Shown here piece after piece: positions 24,827 to 33,741 of a stretch of 64,000 nt of DNA. The DNA is taken from contig NZ_DHDZ01000015.1 in the NCBI RefSeq assembly GCF_002399615.1, forward strand, positions 77,951 through 141,950. Direction: 5' to 3'. A model generated the notes under the pieces. It was not told the DNA's origin. It saw nothing but the letters and a program-made list of their open reading frames with translations, and searched no databases. The stretch is from Pedobacter sp. UBA4863. Lineage in GTDB: Bacteria; Bacteroidota; Bacteroidia; Sphingobacteriales; Sphingobacteriaceae. The stretch's first letter is position 1; each line of letters begins with the position of its first letter. Both the position numbers and the translations under genes were made by a program.

Positions 24827-27800
24827 TTATCCTATTCTTAATTTTGCTGCATCTTTCCAAAGGTAGTTGGGTAGGGGTTCCTGTAATTCCCATTTGATGT
24901 TCATGGGTTTAGCACCATAATGCTCTTTCAATTTACCTTCACCCACAAATACATACCCCATTGTATTTCCAAACTCATCTTTGTTTTTCTCGCGAATAAA
25001 GAGAAGTATTTTCTTATCGTGTTTTAGGTGATTGATGTATGAAATGCCCTTTGTCGTTTCAGGTCCAGCTGAGTTTTGACTTTGCCAGTGAAAAAGGATT
25101 TCATCAATTGCATAGTCATCATACATCGTTGTTGGAGAGAAATTTTCCTCAGATTTAACTAAATTGATAAAAAGTAATTCTGTGTTTAAATCTTTATTTT
25201 CTGCAACACCTTCTCTGCTTGGTGATTTTCTTTCAAATGTACTAAGATTAAAAGCAGCTAAAACTTGATCTCTCGTATACCTCGAATGTATTTTTAATGG
25301 CTGATTGTAAGGCAATGGAATTTCTAGTTCTTTAAAATCAATTTTATCAATCATCAACTCAAGTACCTCTATTATTTCAGCAACTAGTGTTTTGTTGGCC
25401 CCAATGGCTTTTATGCTATTTTCTAAAGAAGTAAAGCCGCCAGCATTGTACCATATATCATAATGCAACATCAAAAGCATCTTTGTTTCCTTTTCATCAA
25501 AATCATTAGTTGAAAATTGAAAGTCCCCTTTCGCTAAACTTAAAATGAATTGAAAATAGCTTGCAGACGCAGACGATAACCATTTATTTCCTATGGCACT
25601 AATGATTTGTTTTTCGTTAGTTTGTTCAAAATTCTCAATCTTACCTGCTTCTTGACAAAGTCTTTTCCATCCACCTTTTTTATAAATTGTCTGTAGTGGA
25701 ATATTGTGAAATTCCACAAAGTTCTTCAAATTGAGTTCTAAGGTTGTTTGATGCTGAAAATTTTGAATTTTCTTTATCAATTGGTTTCGGTTCAGCGATG
25801 TTGCAGCAGTAATATTTTCGAGTATGGTTTGTTTAGCCTTTTTCTCCAAAATAATGGAACAACCTAAAGGCAAGTGGGGGAAATTGTCTTCAATCTCTTT
25901 TTTTACAGTTGTAGCAGTTTTACCAATTAAAGCCCTAAACTTATTTTCGAAATCGTATTCTGGTCTTGAGTTTCCTACAAAATCTAAAACAGTTAAGCAT
26001 TCTTTATTATCAGAAAGACGCAAGCCACGACCAAGCTGTTGTAAAAATATAGTAAGGCTTTCGGTTGGTCTAAGAAATAATACCGTGTCAATTTCTGGAA
26101 TATCAACTCCTTCATTAAAAATGTCAACTACAAATAAATAGTTGATTTCTTTTTTCAATAATTTGCTTCTTATTTCATTTCTATTTCCATTATTAGCGCT
26201 TGTTAAGTAATCCGCTTTTAGTCCGGCTAAACTAAATTTTTCAGCCATGAACTTGGCGTGTTCCATAGTTACGCAAAAGCCTAAGGCACAAACATCGTTA
26301 ACATCTTTTGTGTATTTATCTAACGCATCAATAATCTCTCTAACTCTTCTATTATTCGCTGTGTAAAGCGAGGTCAATTCACTAGCTATATATTTACCTT
26401 TTTCCCACCCAACTTTAGATAAATCAATACTATCAGTAATTCCGAAATACTGAAAAGGAGACAACAGTTTTCTGTTTAGTGCTTCAGGTAATCTAATTTC
26501 AGCAGCAATTTTATGGTGGAAATCTTCCTGAATGTCTCCACCATCCAATCTTTCTGGCGTAGCTGTTAAACCTAGAAGTACTTTTGGTTTAAAATAGTTA
26601 ATTATGCTCCTGTAACTGCTAGCAGTTAAGTGATGACATTCATCTATAACGATGTAGTCATAATAGTCTGGAGATAGATTTAATTCGTTTAGGCGATTGT
26701 TTAAAGTTTGAATAGAAGCAAAAACATATTCAAAATTGTCAGGCACTAGACCATCAACCCATAATTCGCCAAAATTATTATCTCGTAAAACTCCTCTGTA
26801 AGCTGTAATAGATTGTACTAGAATTTCTTTTCTATGTGCTAAGAAAAGTAGCTTAGCTCTTTTATTTTCGTTTTTAAATCTTTTATAATCAAAAGCGGAA
26901 ATAATTGTCTTTCCTGTTCCAGTTGCAGCTACAACTAGATTTCTATTTCGGTTATGTAAAGTGCGTTCAACCTCTAATTTTTCTAATATTTCAGATTGGA
27001 ATGGGAAGGGTTTAATCTCAAAAAAAGATATGTTTAAATCACCTATTTTATTTATCCTTCCTTGATTAAGAGCAGTAATTAATTTCTCTTTGTGTATACT
27101 ATCATCAAATATTTCAAAGTCATCACTTTGCCAATAGGAATCAAATGTTTTCTGAAATTTATCAATGATATGGCTAACTTCTTTCGTTGTGATTTTCAGA
27201 TTCCATTCTAGACCATCAGTTAGTGCAGATCGAGAAAAGTTAGAAGAACCTATATACCCTGTATGAAAACCAGTTTTGCGTTTAAACAAATATGCTTTTG
27301 CGTGAAGTCTTTCGTTGCCTGAATTGTAAGATATTTTCACCTCTGTATTTTCAAGATTTGATAAAAGTTGAATCGCCTTATAGTCGGACGCTCCCATGTA
27401 TGTTGTGGTAATTACCCTCAATTTCCCGCCTCTATTGGTAAATTCTTTTAACTCTCTTTCTAAAATAATAATCCCTTTAAATTTTATAAAAGAAACCAAT
27501 AAATCTATTTGGTTGGATGATAAAATTTCCTTTTTTAGTTCGCTTTCCAAAGATAACCCAGCATTTCCCCCAGTAAACAACTCACTATGCGTTAGCCTTG
27601 TATAAGGGGTAATCTCCTTTAAATGCAGATTAAAATCTGCAAAATGAGCATCAACTTTTGAAAAAACAGCTTTTAAAATTTCACCTTCGATTTCGATTAA
27701 ATCATTTGTAAAATCTTCTTTATTTAACTCTTGCTTTAGAAATAAAATAATTTTATTGGCTATATCAATCTGAACTTCAATTTGATTTTCTCCACTAACA

Positions 27801-27967
27801 GATTTTAGAGCGGTTTTTATAGTCTGGCCAAGATGTTTTGAAAGAATAGTTGCAGCTTCTTCTTTATCTATGGATGCCTTGTTAACATAAAATGTATTCT
27901 TATTAACTTCTTCAAGCTTCAGGGAAACAAGTTTGGTAACCAGTTCTTCGTAAATTCCTTCATTCAT
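24827..27967 (-). CDS. PLD-nuclease / SF2 helicase / DUF3427 protein
   Basis: The 1046-residue protein has three parts. Residues about 120-280 form a phospholipase-D-like nuclease domain with one HxK site, LHAKAYLF (H222, K224), and GSSNFSRSAL. Residues about 320-655 are a superfamily-2 helicase: Walker A ATGTGKT (348-354), LAHRKEIL, DECHH (442-446), LGLTATPERLDGGD and QLGRGLR (644-650). The C-terminal 350 residues match the DUF3427 arrangement. Such proteins are expected to track and cut nucleic acid. Its start overlaps the NUDIX stop by 4 nt (ATGA). Base composition is AT-richer by eye than the flanks. An antiphage role is inferred, not shown. Confidence 0.88.
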   Translation of the reverse strand: MNEGIYEELVTKLVSLKLEEVNKNTFYVNKASIDKEEAATILSKHLGQTIKTALKSVSGENQIEVQIDIANKIILFLKQELNKEDFTNDLIEIEGEILKAVFSKVDAHFADFNLHLKEITPYTRLTHSELFTGGNAGLSLESELKKEILSSNQIDLLVSFIKFKGIIILERELKEFTNRGGKLRVITTTYMGASDYKAIQLLSNLENTEVKISYNSGNERLHAKAYLFKRKTGFHTGYIGSSNFSRSALTDGLEWNLKITTKEVSHIIDKFQKTFDSYWQSDDFEIFDDSIHKEKLITALNQGRINKIGDLNISFFEIKPFPFQSEILEKLEVERTLHNRNRNLVVAATGTGKTIISAFDYKRFKNENKRAKLLFLAHRKEILVQSITAYRGVLRDNNFGELWVDGLVPDNFEYVFASIQTLNNRLNELNLSPDYYDYIVIDECHHLTASSYRSIINYFKPKVLLGLTATPERLDGGDIQEDFHHKIAAEIRLPEALNRKLLSPFQYFGITDSIDLSKVGWEKGKYIASELTSLYTANNRRVREIIDALDKYTKDVNDVCALGFCVTMEHAKFMAEKFSLAGLKADYLTSANNGNRNEIRSKLLKKEINYLFVVDIFNEGVDIPEIDTVLFLRPTESLTIFLQQLGRGLRLSDNKECLTVLDFVGNSRPEYDFENKFRALIGKTATTVKKEIEDNFPHLPLGCSIILEKKAKQTILENITAATSLNRNQLIKKIQNFQHQTTLELNLKNFVEFHNIPLQTIYKKGGWKRLCQEAGKIENFEQTNEKQIISAIGNKWLSSASASYFQFILSLAKGDFQFSTNDFDEKETKMLLMLHYDIWYNAGGFTSLENSIKAIGANKTLVAEIIEVLELMIDKIDFKELEIPLPYNQPLKIHSRYTRDQVLAAFNLSTFERKSPSREGVAENKDLNTELLFINLVKSEENFSPTTMYDDYAIDEILFHWQSQNSAGPETTKGISYINHLKHDKKILLFIREKNKDEFGNTMGYVFVGEGKLKEHYGAKPMNIKWELQEPLPNYLWKDAAKLRIG

Positions 27968-28353
27968 AAGGTTAAGTATTCTTTTAAAATAGGTAAATCA
28001 GCTTCCGCCCAATCTAAATCAGTTAGGTTTCCCTTTTTTAGCCAAAGATATTTTTTATGCTCAGTTAAGCTTATTGAACCATTTTTAAATTGAGCAATAA
28101 ATGGTATAAGTTCTATCGAAATGTTTGGATATTTATGTGGTGAGGGTGTCAATCGTGAAACTATATCGATATTTATATTTAGTTCTTCTTTTATTTCTCT
28201 CAATATACATTCTTCTTCTGTTTCACCAAAATCAATTTTACCTCCGGGAAATTCCCATTTTAGTGGGAGCTTCATAGTTTTGCTTCTTTGAACTACAAGT
28301 GTTTTATTCTTATGAACTATAATTGCACAAGTTACTCTAATTGGATTCGTCAT
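27964..28353 (-). CDS. NUDIX (MutT-like) nucleoside triphosphate pyrophosphohydrolase
   Basis: The 129-residue protein has a nearly perfect Nudix box, GGKIDFGETEEECILREI followed by KEELNI (residues 38-60), with Asn in place of the final Gly. The opening RVTCAIIVHKNKTLVVQRS is MutT-like. Family members hydrolyse (d)NTPs or modified nucleotides to the monophosphate. Its 4-nt overlap with the PLD-helicase gene implies translational coupling, so it probably acts with that protein, either on a nucleotide signal or on modified nucleotides, rather than as general housekeeping MutT. Confidence 0.9.
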   Translation of the reverse strand: MTNPIRVTCAIIVHKNKTLVVQRSKTMKLPLKWEFPGGKIDFGETEEECILREIKEELNINIDIVSRLTPSPHKYPNISIELIPFIAQFKNGSISLTEHKKYLWLKKGNLTDLDWAEADLPILKEYLTL

Positions 28354-28456
28354 ATTAATTTAAAATCGCAAAAAGCATAAAAATTTGTAATGTTTAAACA
28401 TTCCTTATATTAGTAATTAAATCAATTTTTTTGAGTAAAATGAAGTGATAAAAATT

Positions 28457-28759
28457 TTAAAAAGCTTCATTTATTAGTTTATTCTCTAAAAGTAAAATTT
28501 CGCTTTTTATTTCTTGATTCGATTTATACGGTAAGTCACTTGAAGATCCTTCTTGGGGTATTTCATCATAAAATTGTTCGTCTTCGAGTTTGTACAAATC
28601 ATTGAGATAGGCAATCCTCTGATCGGATTGATAATTATTTAAAAATTGAATAAGAAAGCTTTCTAAATCTTCATCAGGATTTGGAAGTTTAATTAGTTCC
28701 GTGCTCCTGAATAAATCACCAGGATGTTCTTTATATCTAAAATAAACATTGTTTGTCAT
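28457..28759 (-). CDS. hypothetical protein upstream of the NUDIX-helicase pair
   Basis: The 100-residue acidic protein (VYFRYKEHPGDLFRSTELIK, then a Leu/Asp/Glu-rich helical region ending LLLENKLINEAF) matches no family I know. It has no signal peptide or membrane helix. It is on the same strand, 103 nt upstream of the NUDIX gene, with a low-GC composition like the rest of the island. It may be a third component or an unrelated passenger; coding status is likely but not certain. Confidence 0.55.
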   Translation of the reverse strand: MTNNVYFRYKEHPGDLFRSTELIKLPNPDEDLESFLIQFLNNYQSDQRIAYLNDLYKLEDEQFYDEIPQEGSSSDLPYKSNQEIKSEILLLENKLINEAF

Positions 28760-29326
28760 AGAAGTTTATTAAGATGTTTAAGTGTTAATCTTATAATAAT
28801 AGGTAATAAAAACTAATCTAGTTAAAACTAGCGGTATTTCTATTAAATCCGAGTTTCCTGCACAACTTATATTTTTCTAAACCTGATGGAAGCGGATATA
28901 CTTTTTGTGGGTGTCATCTTGAGCTTGTCGAAAGATTGTACGTTAGTGAATGCTTCGATAGCCAGCATTACAAATAGTGAAAGGCAGTAGAAATAAAAAG
29001 ATAGTAGCGTACAGCCCCGATGAAAATCCGGACAGACAGGACGAACATTAAAATGAAATGTTGCTATTGCTTTTCAAGAAATAGAAATACCTCAAAAGTA
29101 GGGCGACAAACATTTGAGATCGTTACTAATTTGCTCAGGAGATGCGTTTAACTTTCAGATTTAGCTTCGCTGAGCACTTCGTGGTTCTCACATGCGTTCG
29201 AAATGACGCAAGAAAGTCTAAAAAAATAGCCCGAACAAATTGTCCGGGCTATTGATGTTTTATTCATTTAAGAGTTTCGACGATATAGATTGCCGCGTCG
29301 TTCCTCCTCGCAATGACGTGTTGAGT
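28760..29326. repeat. 567-nt spacer with a MITE-like unit and other repeats
   Basis: No gene is visible. A 259-nt unit is bounded by perfect 12-nt inverted ends, GGTATTTCTATT (28833-28844) and its complement (29080-29091). It contains a CATCTTGAGCTTGTCGAAAG segment near 28917 and GCCCCGATGAAAATCCGGAC near 29014, both of types recurrent in Bacteroidota genomes. Further right are half copies of the CGTCATTGCGAGG family (about 29185-29215 and 29286-29320), flanking the gcvP terminator. Confidence 0.65.
29218..29253 (-). terminator. intrinsic terminator of gcvP
   Basis: Read on the minus strand, AATAGCCCGGACA pairs with TGTTCGGGCTATT across AAT... with one mismatch, and is followed by a run of Ts. 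It lies about 75 nt beyond the gcvP stop. Confidence 0.85.
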
Positions 29327-32206
29327 TTAAACCATTGCTTCTTCTTCCATGTAGCTTTCTAGCGGAGGGCAAGCGCAAATCAAAGAACGGTCTCCATGAC
29401 TATCGTTTACTCTACCTACCGAAGGCCAGAATTTGTAAGCAGCTACGTAAGGTAGCGGAAAAGCAGCAGTTTGACGGCTGTAACCGTGGTTCCAATCGTT
29501 TCCGGTTACGACAGCAGCAGTGTGTGGTGCATTTTTCAATGGATTATCTACTTTATCTAAAGTACCAGCTTCAACTTCGCTAATTTCATTTCTGATGGCA
29601 ATTAAAGCATCGCAGAAACGGTCTAACTCGTGCTTAGGCTCACTTTCCGTAGGCTCAACCATTAAGGTTCCAGCCACTGGGAAAGAAACCGTAGGAGCGT
29701 GGAAACCATAATCCATTAAACGTTTAGCGATATCAACTACCTCGATACCGAAGTTTTTGAAACCACGACAATCTAAAATCATCTCGTGTGCGCAACGACC
29801 ATTTGCACCAGCATATAAAACTGGATAGTGTTGCTCTAAACGAGCTTTCATGTAGTTGGCGTTTAAGATGGCATATTTGGTAGCATTGGTTAAACCTTCA
29901 GCACCCATCATAGCGATGTAAGCATGAGAAATTAACAAGATACTTGCCGAACCCCAAGGTGCAGAAGATACTGCAGGGATAGATTTCCCTTTATCAATAT
30001 CAACCACTGCGTGACCAGGTAAGTAAGGCACTAGATGTGCTGCCACACCAATTGGACCCATACCAGGACCACCGCCACCGTGAGGAATACAGAAGGTTTT
30101 GTGTAAGTTCAGGTGGCAAACATCGGCACCGATATTAGCAGGGCTAGTTAAACCTACCTGAGCGTTCATGTTGGCACCATCCATGTAAACCTGTCCGCCG
30201 TTTTCGTGAATTACTTTACAAATTTCGATGATACTTTCTTCGAACACACCGTGGGTAGATGGGTAAGTTACCATTAAGCAAGAAAGATTTTCTGCATGCT
30301 CTGTGGCTTTTGCTTTCAAGTCTTCTACGTCAATTTCACCTTTCTCGGTAGATTTTACCACTACGATTTTCATACCGGCCATGGCTGCAGAAGCAGGGTT
30401 GGTACCGTGTGCAGAAGCAGGAATTAAGGCTATGTTACGGTGGTGGTCGCCACGATCTTGGTGGTAAGCTCTAATTACCATTAAACCTGCGTACTCACCT
30501 TGCGCACCAGCGTTTGGTTGGAAACTCATCGCAGCAAAGCCTGTGATTTCGCTTAACCATTTATCTAACTCATCAAATGCAGTGTAGTATCCTAAAACTT
30601 GATCGGCAGGAGCAAAAGGATGGATTTTTCCAAACTCTGGCCAAGTTACCGGGATCATCTCTGTGGTTGCATTTAATTTCATGGTGCATGAACCTAAAGC
30701 AATCATCGAGTGACAAAGTGATAAATCCTTAGTTTCTAATGATTTTATGTAACGCAACATCTCGTGCTCTGAGTGGTGCGAGTTAAACACTGGGTGTGTT
30801 AAATATGCAGAAGTACGTTGTAATTCAGCTGGAATAGTAGTGCTTACTTTATCAACTACAACTACGCTATCAGTAGCAATGGCTTTAACTTTAGAGAAGA
30901 TACGAACCAATAAACTTACGTCTTCGAAGTTGGTAGTTTCGTCTAGTGAGATTGTTACTTTGGTGCCTTGATAGTTTAAGTTAATGTTGTTGTCTAAGCA
31001 ATCTTTATGGATAGCACCTTTTAAATCGCCTAGTTCAACTTCAATAGTATCGAAATATGCTTGGTTGCTTACGCTGTAACCAATTGCTTTTAACGATTCT
31101 GCTAGAGAAATAGTTAAACCGTGTGTGCGTTCTGCAATTAACTTTAAGCCTTTTGGACCGTGGTATGCAGCATAAAAACCAGCCATGATTGCCAATAAAG
31201 CTTGCGCTGTGCAAATGTTCGAAGTTGCTTTATCTCTACGAATGTGTTGCTCGCGGGTTTGCAAGGCCATACGTAAAGCATAATTGTCGTTGCTATCTAT
31301 GGTTACGCCAATAATACGACCTGGAATTGAGCGCTTGTACTCGTCTTTAGTTGCAAAGAAAGCAGCGTGTGGGCCGCCAAATCCCATTGGGATACCGAAA
31401 CGCTGAGTTGTACCAACTACCACATCAGCGCCCCATTCTCCTGGAGGAGTTAATAGCGTTAAGCTTAATAAATCTGCAATTACCGTTAACTTCACATTTT
31501 GTGCGTGTAAAGCAGTTGCTAAATTGCTATAGTTATAAACTTCGCCGTTACCTGCCGGATATTGTACAATTGCACCGAAAAACTCAGCCGTAGGCTTAAA
31601 AGTTTCGTGGTTGCCAATTACCAATTCAATACCGAAAGGATTAGCTCTAGTTTTTAAAATATCAATAGTTTGAGCGAAAATAGCTTCAGAAACGAAGTAC
31701 TTATTGCCCTGCTCTTTTTTACGCAAGCTGTATTGCATAAACATCGCCTCAGCAGCAGCCGTACCTTCGTCTAACAAAGAAGCATTTGCAATCTCCATTC
31801 CCGTTAGGTCAATTACCATGGTTTGGAAATTTAACAAAGCCTGTAAACGACCTTGCGCAATTTCTGCTTGGTAAGGCGTGTACTGCGTGTACCATCCTGG
31901 GTTTTCGAAAACGTTACGTAAAATTACACCAGGGGTGATGTTGTCGTAATATCCCTGTCCGATATAAGATTTGAAAACTTTGTTTAAAGAAGCTGTTTGT
32001 TTTAAGCTTGTCAGGTAATCAACCTCAGATTTTGCTTCGGGCAAATTTAAACCTTGCTTTAACCTGATAGTCGCCGGAACTGTCTGCTCAATTAACTCGT
32101 CGATAGAGTTTACACCTACAGTTTGTAACATCGCCTTAGTATCGGCCTCATTTGGCGCAATATGCCGGTCTTTAAAGTTCTCTTGATAATGGATGTTTAA
32201 GCTCAT
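29327..32206 (-). CDS. gcvP: glycine dehydrogenase (decarboxylating), P-protein
   Basis: The 959-residue protein is a full-length fused P-protein of the glycine cleavage system. It uses PLP to decarboxylate glycine and pass the aminomethyl group to lipoyl GcvH. The PLP lysine lies in NLHKTFCIPHGGGGPGMGP near residue 700, and the N-terminal half carries DRHIAPNEADTKAML and GTTQRFGIPMGFGGPHAAFF. It is monocistronic. An exact TACCTTTG -7 box lies on the minus strand at 32231-32238, giving a leader of about 24 nt. I saw no glycine riboswitch. Confidence 0.97.
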   Translation of the reverse strand: MSLNIHYQENFKDRHIAPNEADTKAMLQTVGVNSIDELIEQTVPATIRLKQGLNLPEAKSEVDYLTSLKQTASLNKVFKSYIGQGYYDNITPGVILRNVFENPGWYTQYTPYQAEIAQGRLQALLNFQTMVIDLTGMEIANASLLDEGTAAAEAMFMQYSLRKKEQGNKYFVSEAIFAQTIDILKTRANPFGIELVIGNHETFKPTAEFFGAIVQYPAGNGEVYNYSNLATALHAQNVKLTVIADLLSLTLLTPPGEWGADVVVGTTQRFGIPMGFGGPHAAFFATKDEYKRSIPGRIIGVTIDSNDNYALRMALQTREQHIRRDKATSNICTAQALLAIMAGFYAAYHGPKGLKLIAERTHGLTISLAESLKAIGYSVSNQAYFDTIEVELGDLKGAIHKDCLDNNINLNYQGTKVTISLDETTNFEDVSLLVRIFSKVKAIATDSVVVVDKVSTTIPAELQRTSAYLTHPVFNSHHSEHEMLRYIKSLETKDLSLCHSMIALGSCTMKLNATTEMIPVTWPEFGKIHPFAPADQVLGYYTAFDELDKWLSEITGFAAMSFQPNAGAQGEYAGLMVIRAYHQDRGDHHRNIALIPASAHGTNPASAAMAGMKIVVVKSTEKGEIDVEDLKAKATEHAENLSCLMVTYPSTHGVFEESIIEICKVIHENGGQVYMDGANMNAQVGLTSPANIGADVCHLNLHKTFCIPHGGGGPGMGPIGVAAHLVPYLPGHAVVDIDKGKSIPAVSSAPWGSASILLISHAYIAMMGAEGLTNATKYAILNANYMKARLEQHYPVLYAGANGRCAHEMILDCRGFKNFGIEVVDIAKRLMDYGFHAPTVSFPVAGTLMVEPTESEPKHELDRFCDALIAIRNEISEVEAGTLDKVDNPLKNAPHTAAVVTGNDWNHGYSRQTAAFPLPYVAAYKFWPSVGRVNDSHGDRSLICACPPLESYMEEEAMV

Positions 32207-32521
32207 TGAATGCTAGCATTTTTAATGCCGCAAAGGTAAGTATTTAAAAGCAGATATTATCGTAACAAATCCTTAATAAAAGTCATTTTTGAACTGATAA
32301 AATCTATGGTTTTTGTAGAACAAAGTACGATTGTCGGTTTGGCCAGCTAATCAAACTTTTGAGCAGTTTATCTTAACTTTTAGTGGTGGATAAAAATTGG
32401 AGGCATTATGAGGGCGGGTGCGTCGAGGTTTTTGCAATATGGTAATTTTTTAGTTTGGCGAATTATACTAAAGGATGTGGCTTGCTTTTGGCCACATCCT
32501 AAAATATTTAATTTTTCTTGT
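32207..32521. other. 315-nt spacer: gcvP promoter and a hairpin
   Basis: It holds the gcvP -7 box (32231-32238, minus) and, at 32472-32500, a perfect 10-bp hairpin AGGATGTGGC/GCCACATCCT that probably ends the thioesterase transcript (stop at 32522). The rest shows no gene or repeat I can support. Confidence 0.6.
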
Positions 32522-33013
32522 TTAGTTTGTCGCTAGTTGCTCAAAAGCAATTATTTTTCTTCTTTCTTTATCGGGGATTGTTACTGGGCTTTTGGTTTCG
32601 TAATCGTAAACTACACAAACAGTTTTGCCTTTGCTGCAAATAATTTCTTTTCCATTTTTAATTTTAACTAGAATGTATTCTAGGTCGAAACTGGTGTTGC
32701 CAATACGAGAAGTACGTACATACATGCTTATTTTATCATTTAAATGAAGTGGTTTTATGTAAGTGTTTTCGGCTTTCCCAATTACCACTCCGGTCTTTTC
32801 CCAATCCCAATTAATGGCTTGTTGCCAATATTTTGTTCTTCCAATTTCCATGTAAGTAAAATAAACAGCATTATTTACGTGTCCCATCATATCGAGATCG
32901 GTAAAACGCATTTCTAGGTCGGTTCTGTACTTGAATTCATCAGTTTTTATTTCTATGGCTGACTTTTTGTCTTTTTTATTTTCTTTTTTACGCCAAAATG
33001 TCTTAAATATCAT
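32522..33013 (-). CDS. acyl-CoA thioesterase, 4-hydroxybenzoyl-CoA thioesterase fold
   Basis: I start at 33013 (MIFKTFWRKKENKKDKK), because residues of the longer reading to 33091 would overlap the divergent hsp20 start region. The 163-residue product has the hotdog-fold motif RFTDLDMMGHVNNAVYFTYM with the catalytic Asp/His area, followed by IGRTKYW. Members hydrolyse acyl-CoA thioesters (YbgC/FadM-like). The N-terminal Lys-rich stretch is unusual. Substrate unknown. Confidence 0.85.
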   Translation of the reverse strand: MIFKTFWRKKENKKDKKSAIEIKTDEFKYRTDLEMRFTDLDMMGHVNNAVYFTYMEIGRTKYWQQAINWDWEKTGVVIGKAENTYIKPLHLNDKISMYVRTSRIGNTSFDLEYILVKIKNGKEIICSKGKTVCVVYDYETKSPVTIPDKERRKIIAFEQLATN

Positions 33014-33076
33014 ATTTTTTTGAATTGGAATGTGGTTTGAATAAGTGAGAATACAGTTAAAAATTAAAAAATATAA

Positions 33077-33082
33077 AAGGAG
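33077..33082 (+). promoter_or_regulatory. strong Shine-Dalgarno site of hsp20
   Basis: AAGGAG lies 8 nt before the ATG at 33091. Such a canonical site is rare among the genes in this window, most of which show only A-rich leaders. Confidence 0.7.
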
Positions 33083-33090
33083 ATATAACA

Positions 33091-33525
33091 ATGAACTTAG
33101 TAAAATTTAACAACAGCACAAGAAACACCGCACCTTACTTTAACAACGTATTCGATTCTTTGTTTAGCGATGCATTAAATAAAAACTATGGTATCAACAA
33201 AATGCCGCATGTTAATATTTTAGAAACCCCGAATAGTTATAAAATTGAGCTGGCTGCCCCTGGATTAACCAAAGAGGATTTTAAAATTGAATTGAAAAAA
33301 GATAACCTTTCTGTTTGGGCAGAAAAGAAAGTAGCGCAAACCGAAGAACAAGAAGACTATACGCGTAGGGAGTTCCAATATTCTTCATTTGCTAGGTCGT
33401 TTGTATTGCCAGAAGATATTGATGCAGAAAAGATTAATGCAGAATATGTAAATGGTATATTGAATATCACCATCGGTAAAAAAGAACAAGCTAAAGATAC
33501 GCATAAAGAAATTGTAGTTTCATAA
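33091..33525 (+). CDS. Hsp20/alpha-crystallin small heat-shock protein
   Basis: The 144-residue protein has an alpha-crystallin domain (PHVNILETPNSYKIELAAPG, DNLSVWAEKK, then RSFVLPEDIDAEKINAEYVNGILNITIGKKE with the A..xNGxL motif). It is an ATP-independent holdase that keeps unfolding proteins soluble and forms oligomers in the cytoplasm. The gene has its own strong ribosome-binding site and a downstream hairpin terminator, and is divergent from the thioesterase gene. Confidence 0.95.
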   Translation: MNLVKFNNSTRNTAPYFNNVFDSLFSDALNKNYGINKMPHVNILETPNSYKIELAAPGLTKEDFKIELKKDNLSVWAEKKVAQTEEQEDYTRREFQYSSFARSFVLPEDIDAEKINAEYVNGILNITIGKKEQAKDTHKEIVVS

Positions 33526-33570
33526 TACAATGGTTTGATTAACCCCTTTTGTGGATTTGGTTTAAGGTTG

Positions 33571-33610
33571 CAAGGGCGCATTGAGAAATGTTGCCCTTGT
33601 TTGTTTATAA
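33571..33610 (+). terminator. intrinsic terminator after hsp20
   Basis: CAAGGGCGCATT and AATGTTGCCCTTG pair with one bulged base, followed by TTTGTTT. Confidence 0.75.
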
Positions 33611-33729
33611 GATAAACAGCTATTTAATTCTTGCCCTTTTAAAATTATCTATGCAGCAGTGGCTTTTATAATTGTTGTTTAGAAACAAACCAAATTGGAA
33701 GACACTTTCGGCTAATCGAGCTATTTTAG

Positions 33730-33737
33730 TAATTTTG
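33730..33737 (+). promoter_or_regulatory. -7 box (TAATTTTG) four bases before an ATG
   Basis: Exact TAnnTTTG with only CAGC between it and the ATG at 33742. A matching TTG at 18-19 nt was not found. A leaderless transcript is likely if it is used. Confidence 0.5.
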
Positions 33738-33741
33738 CAGC

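Noticed and set aside
24393..29326. Integrative element or prophage
   Set aside because: No integrase, transposase, phage structural gene or tRNA attachment site is present; only repeats flank the locus.
32207..32521. Glycine riboswitch upstream of gcvP
   Set aside because: Leader after the -7 box is only about 24 nt, too short for a riboswitch, and no conserved core was seen.
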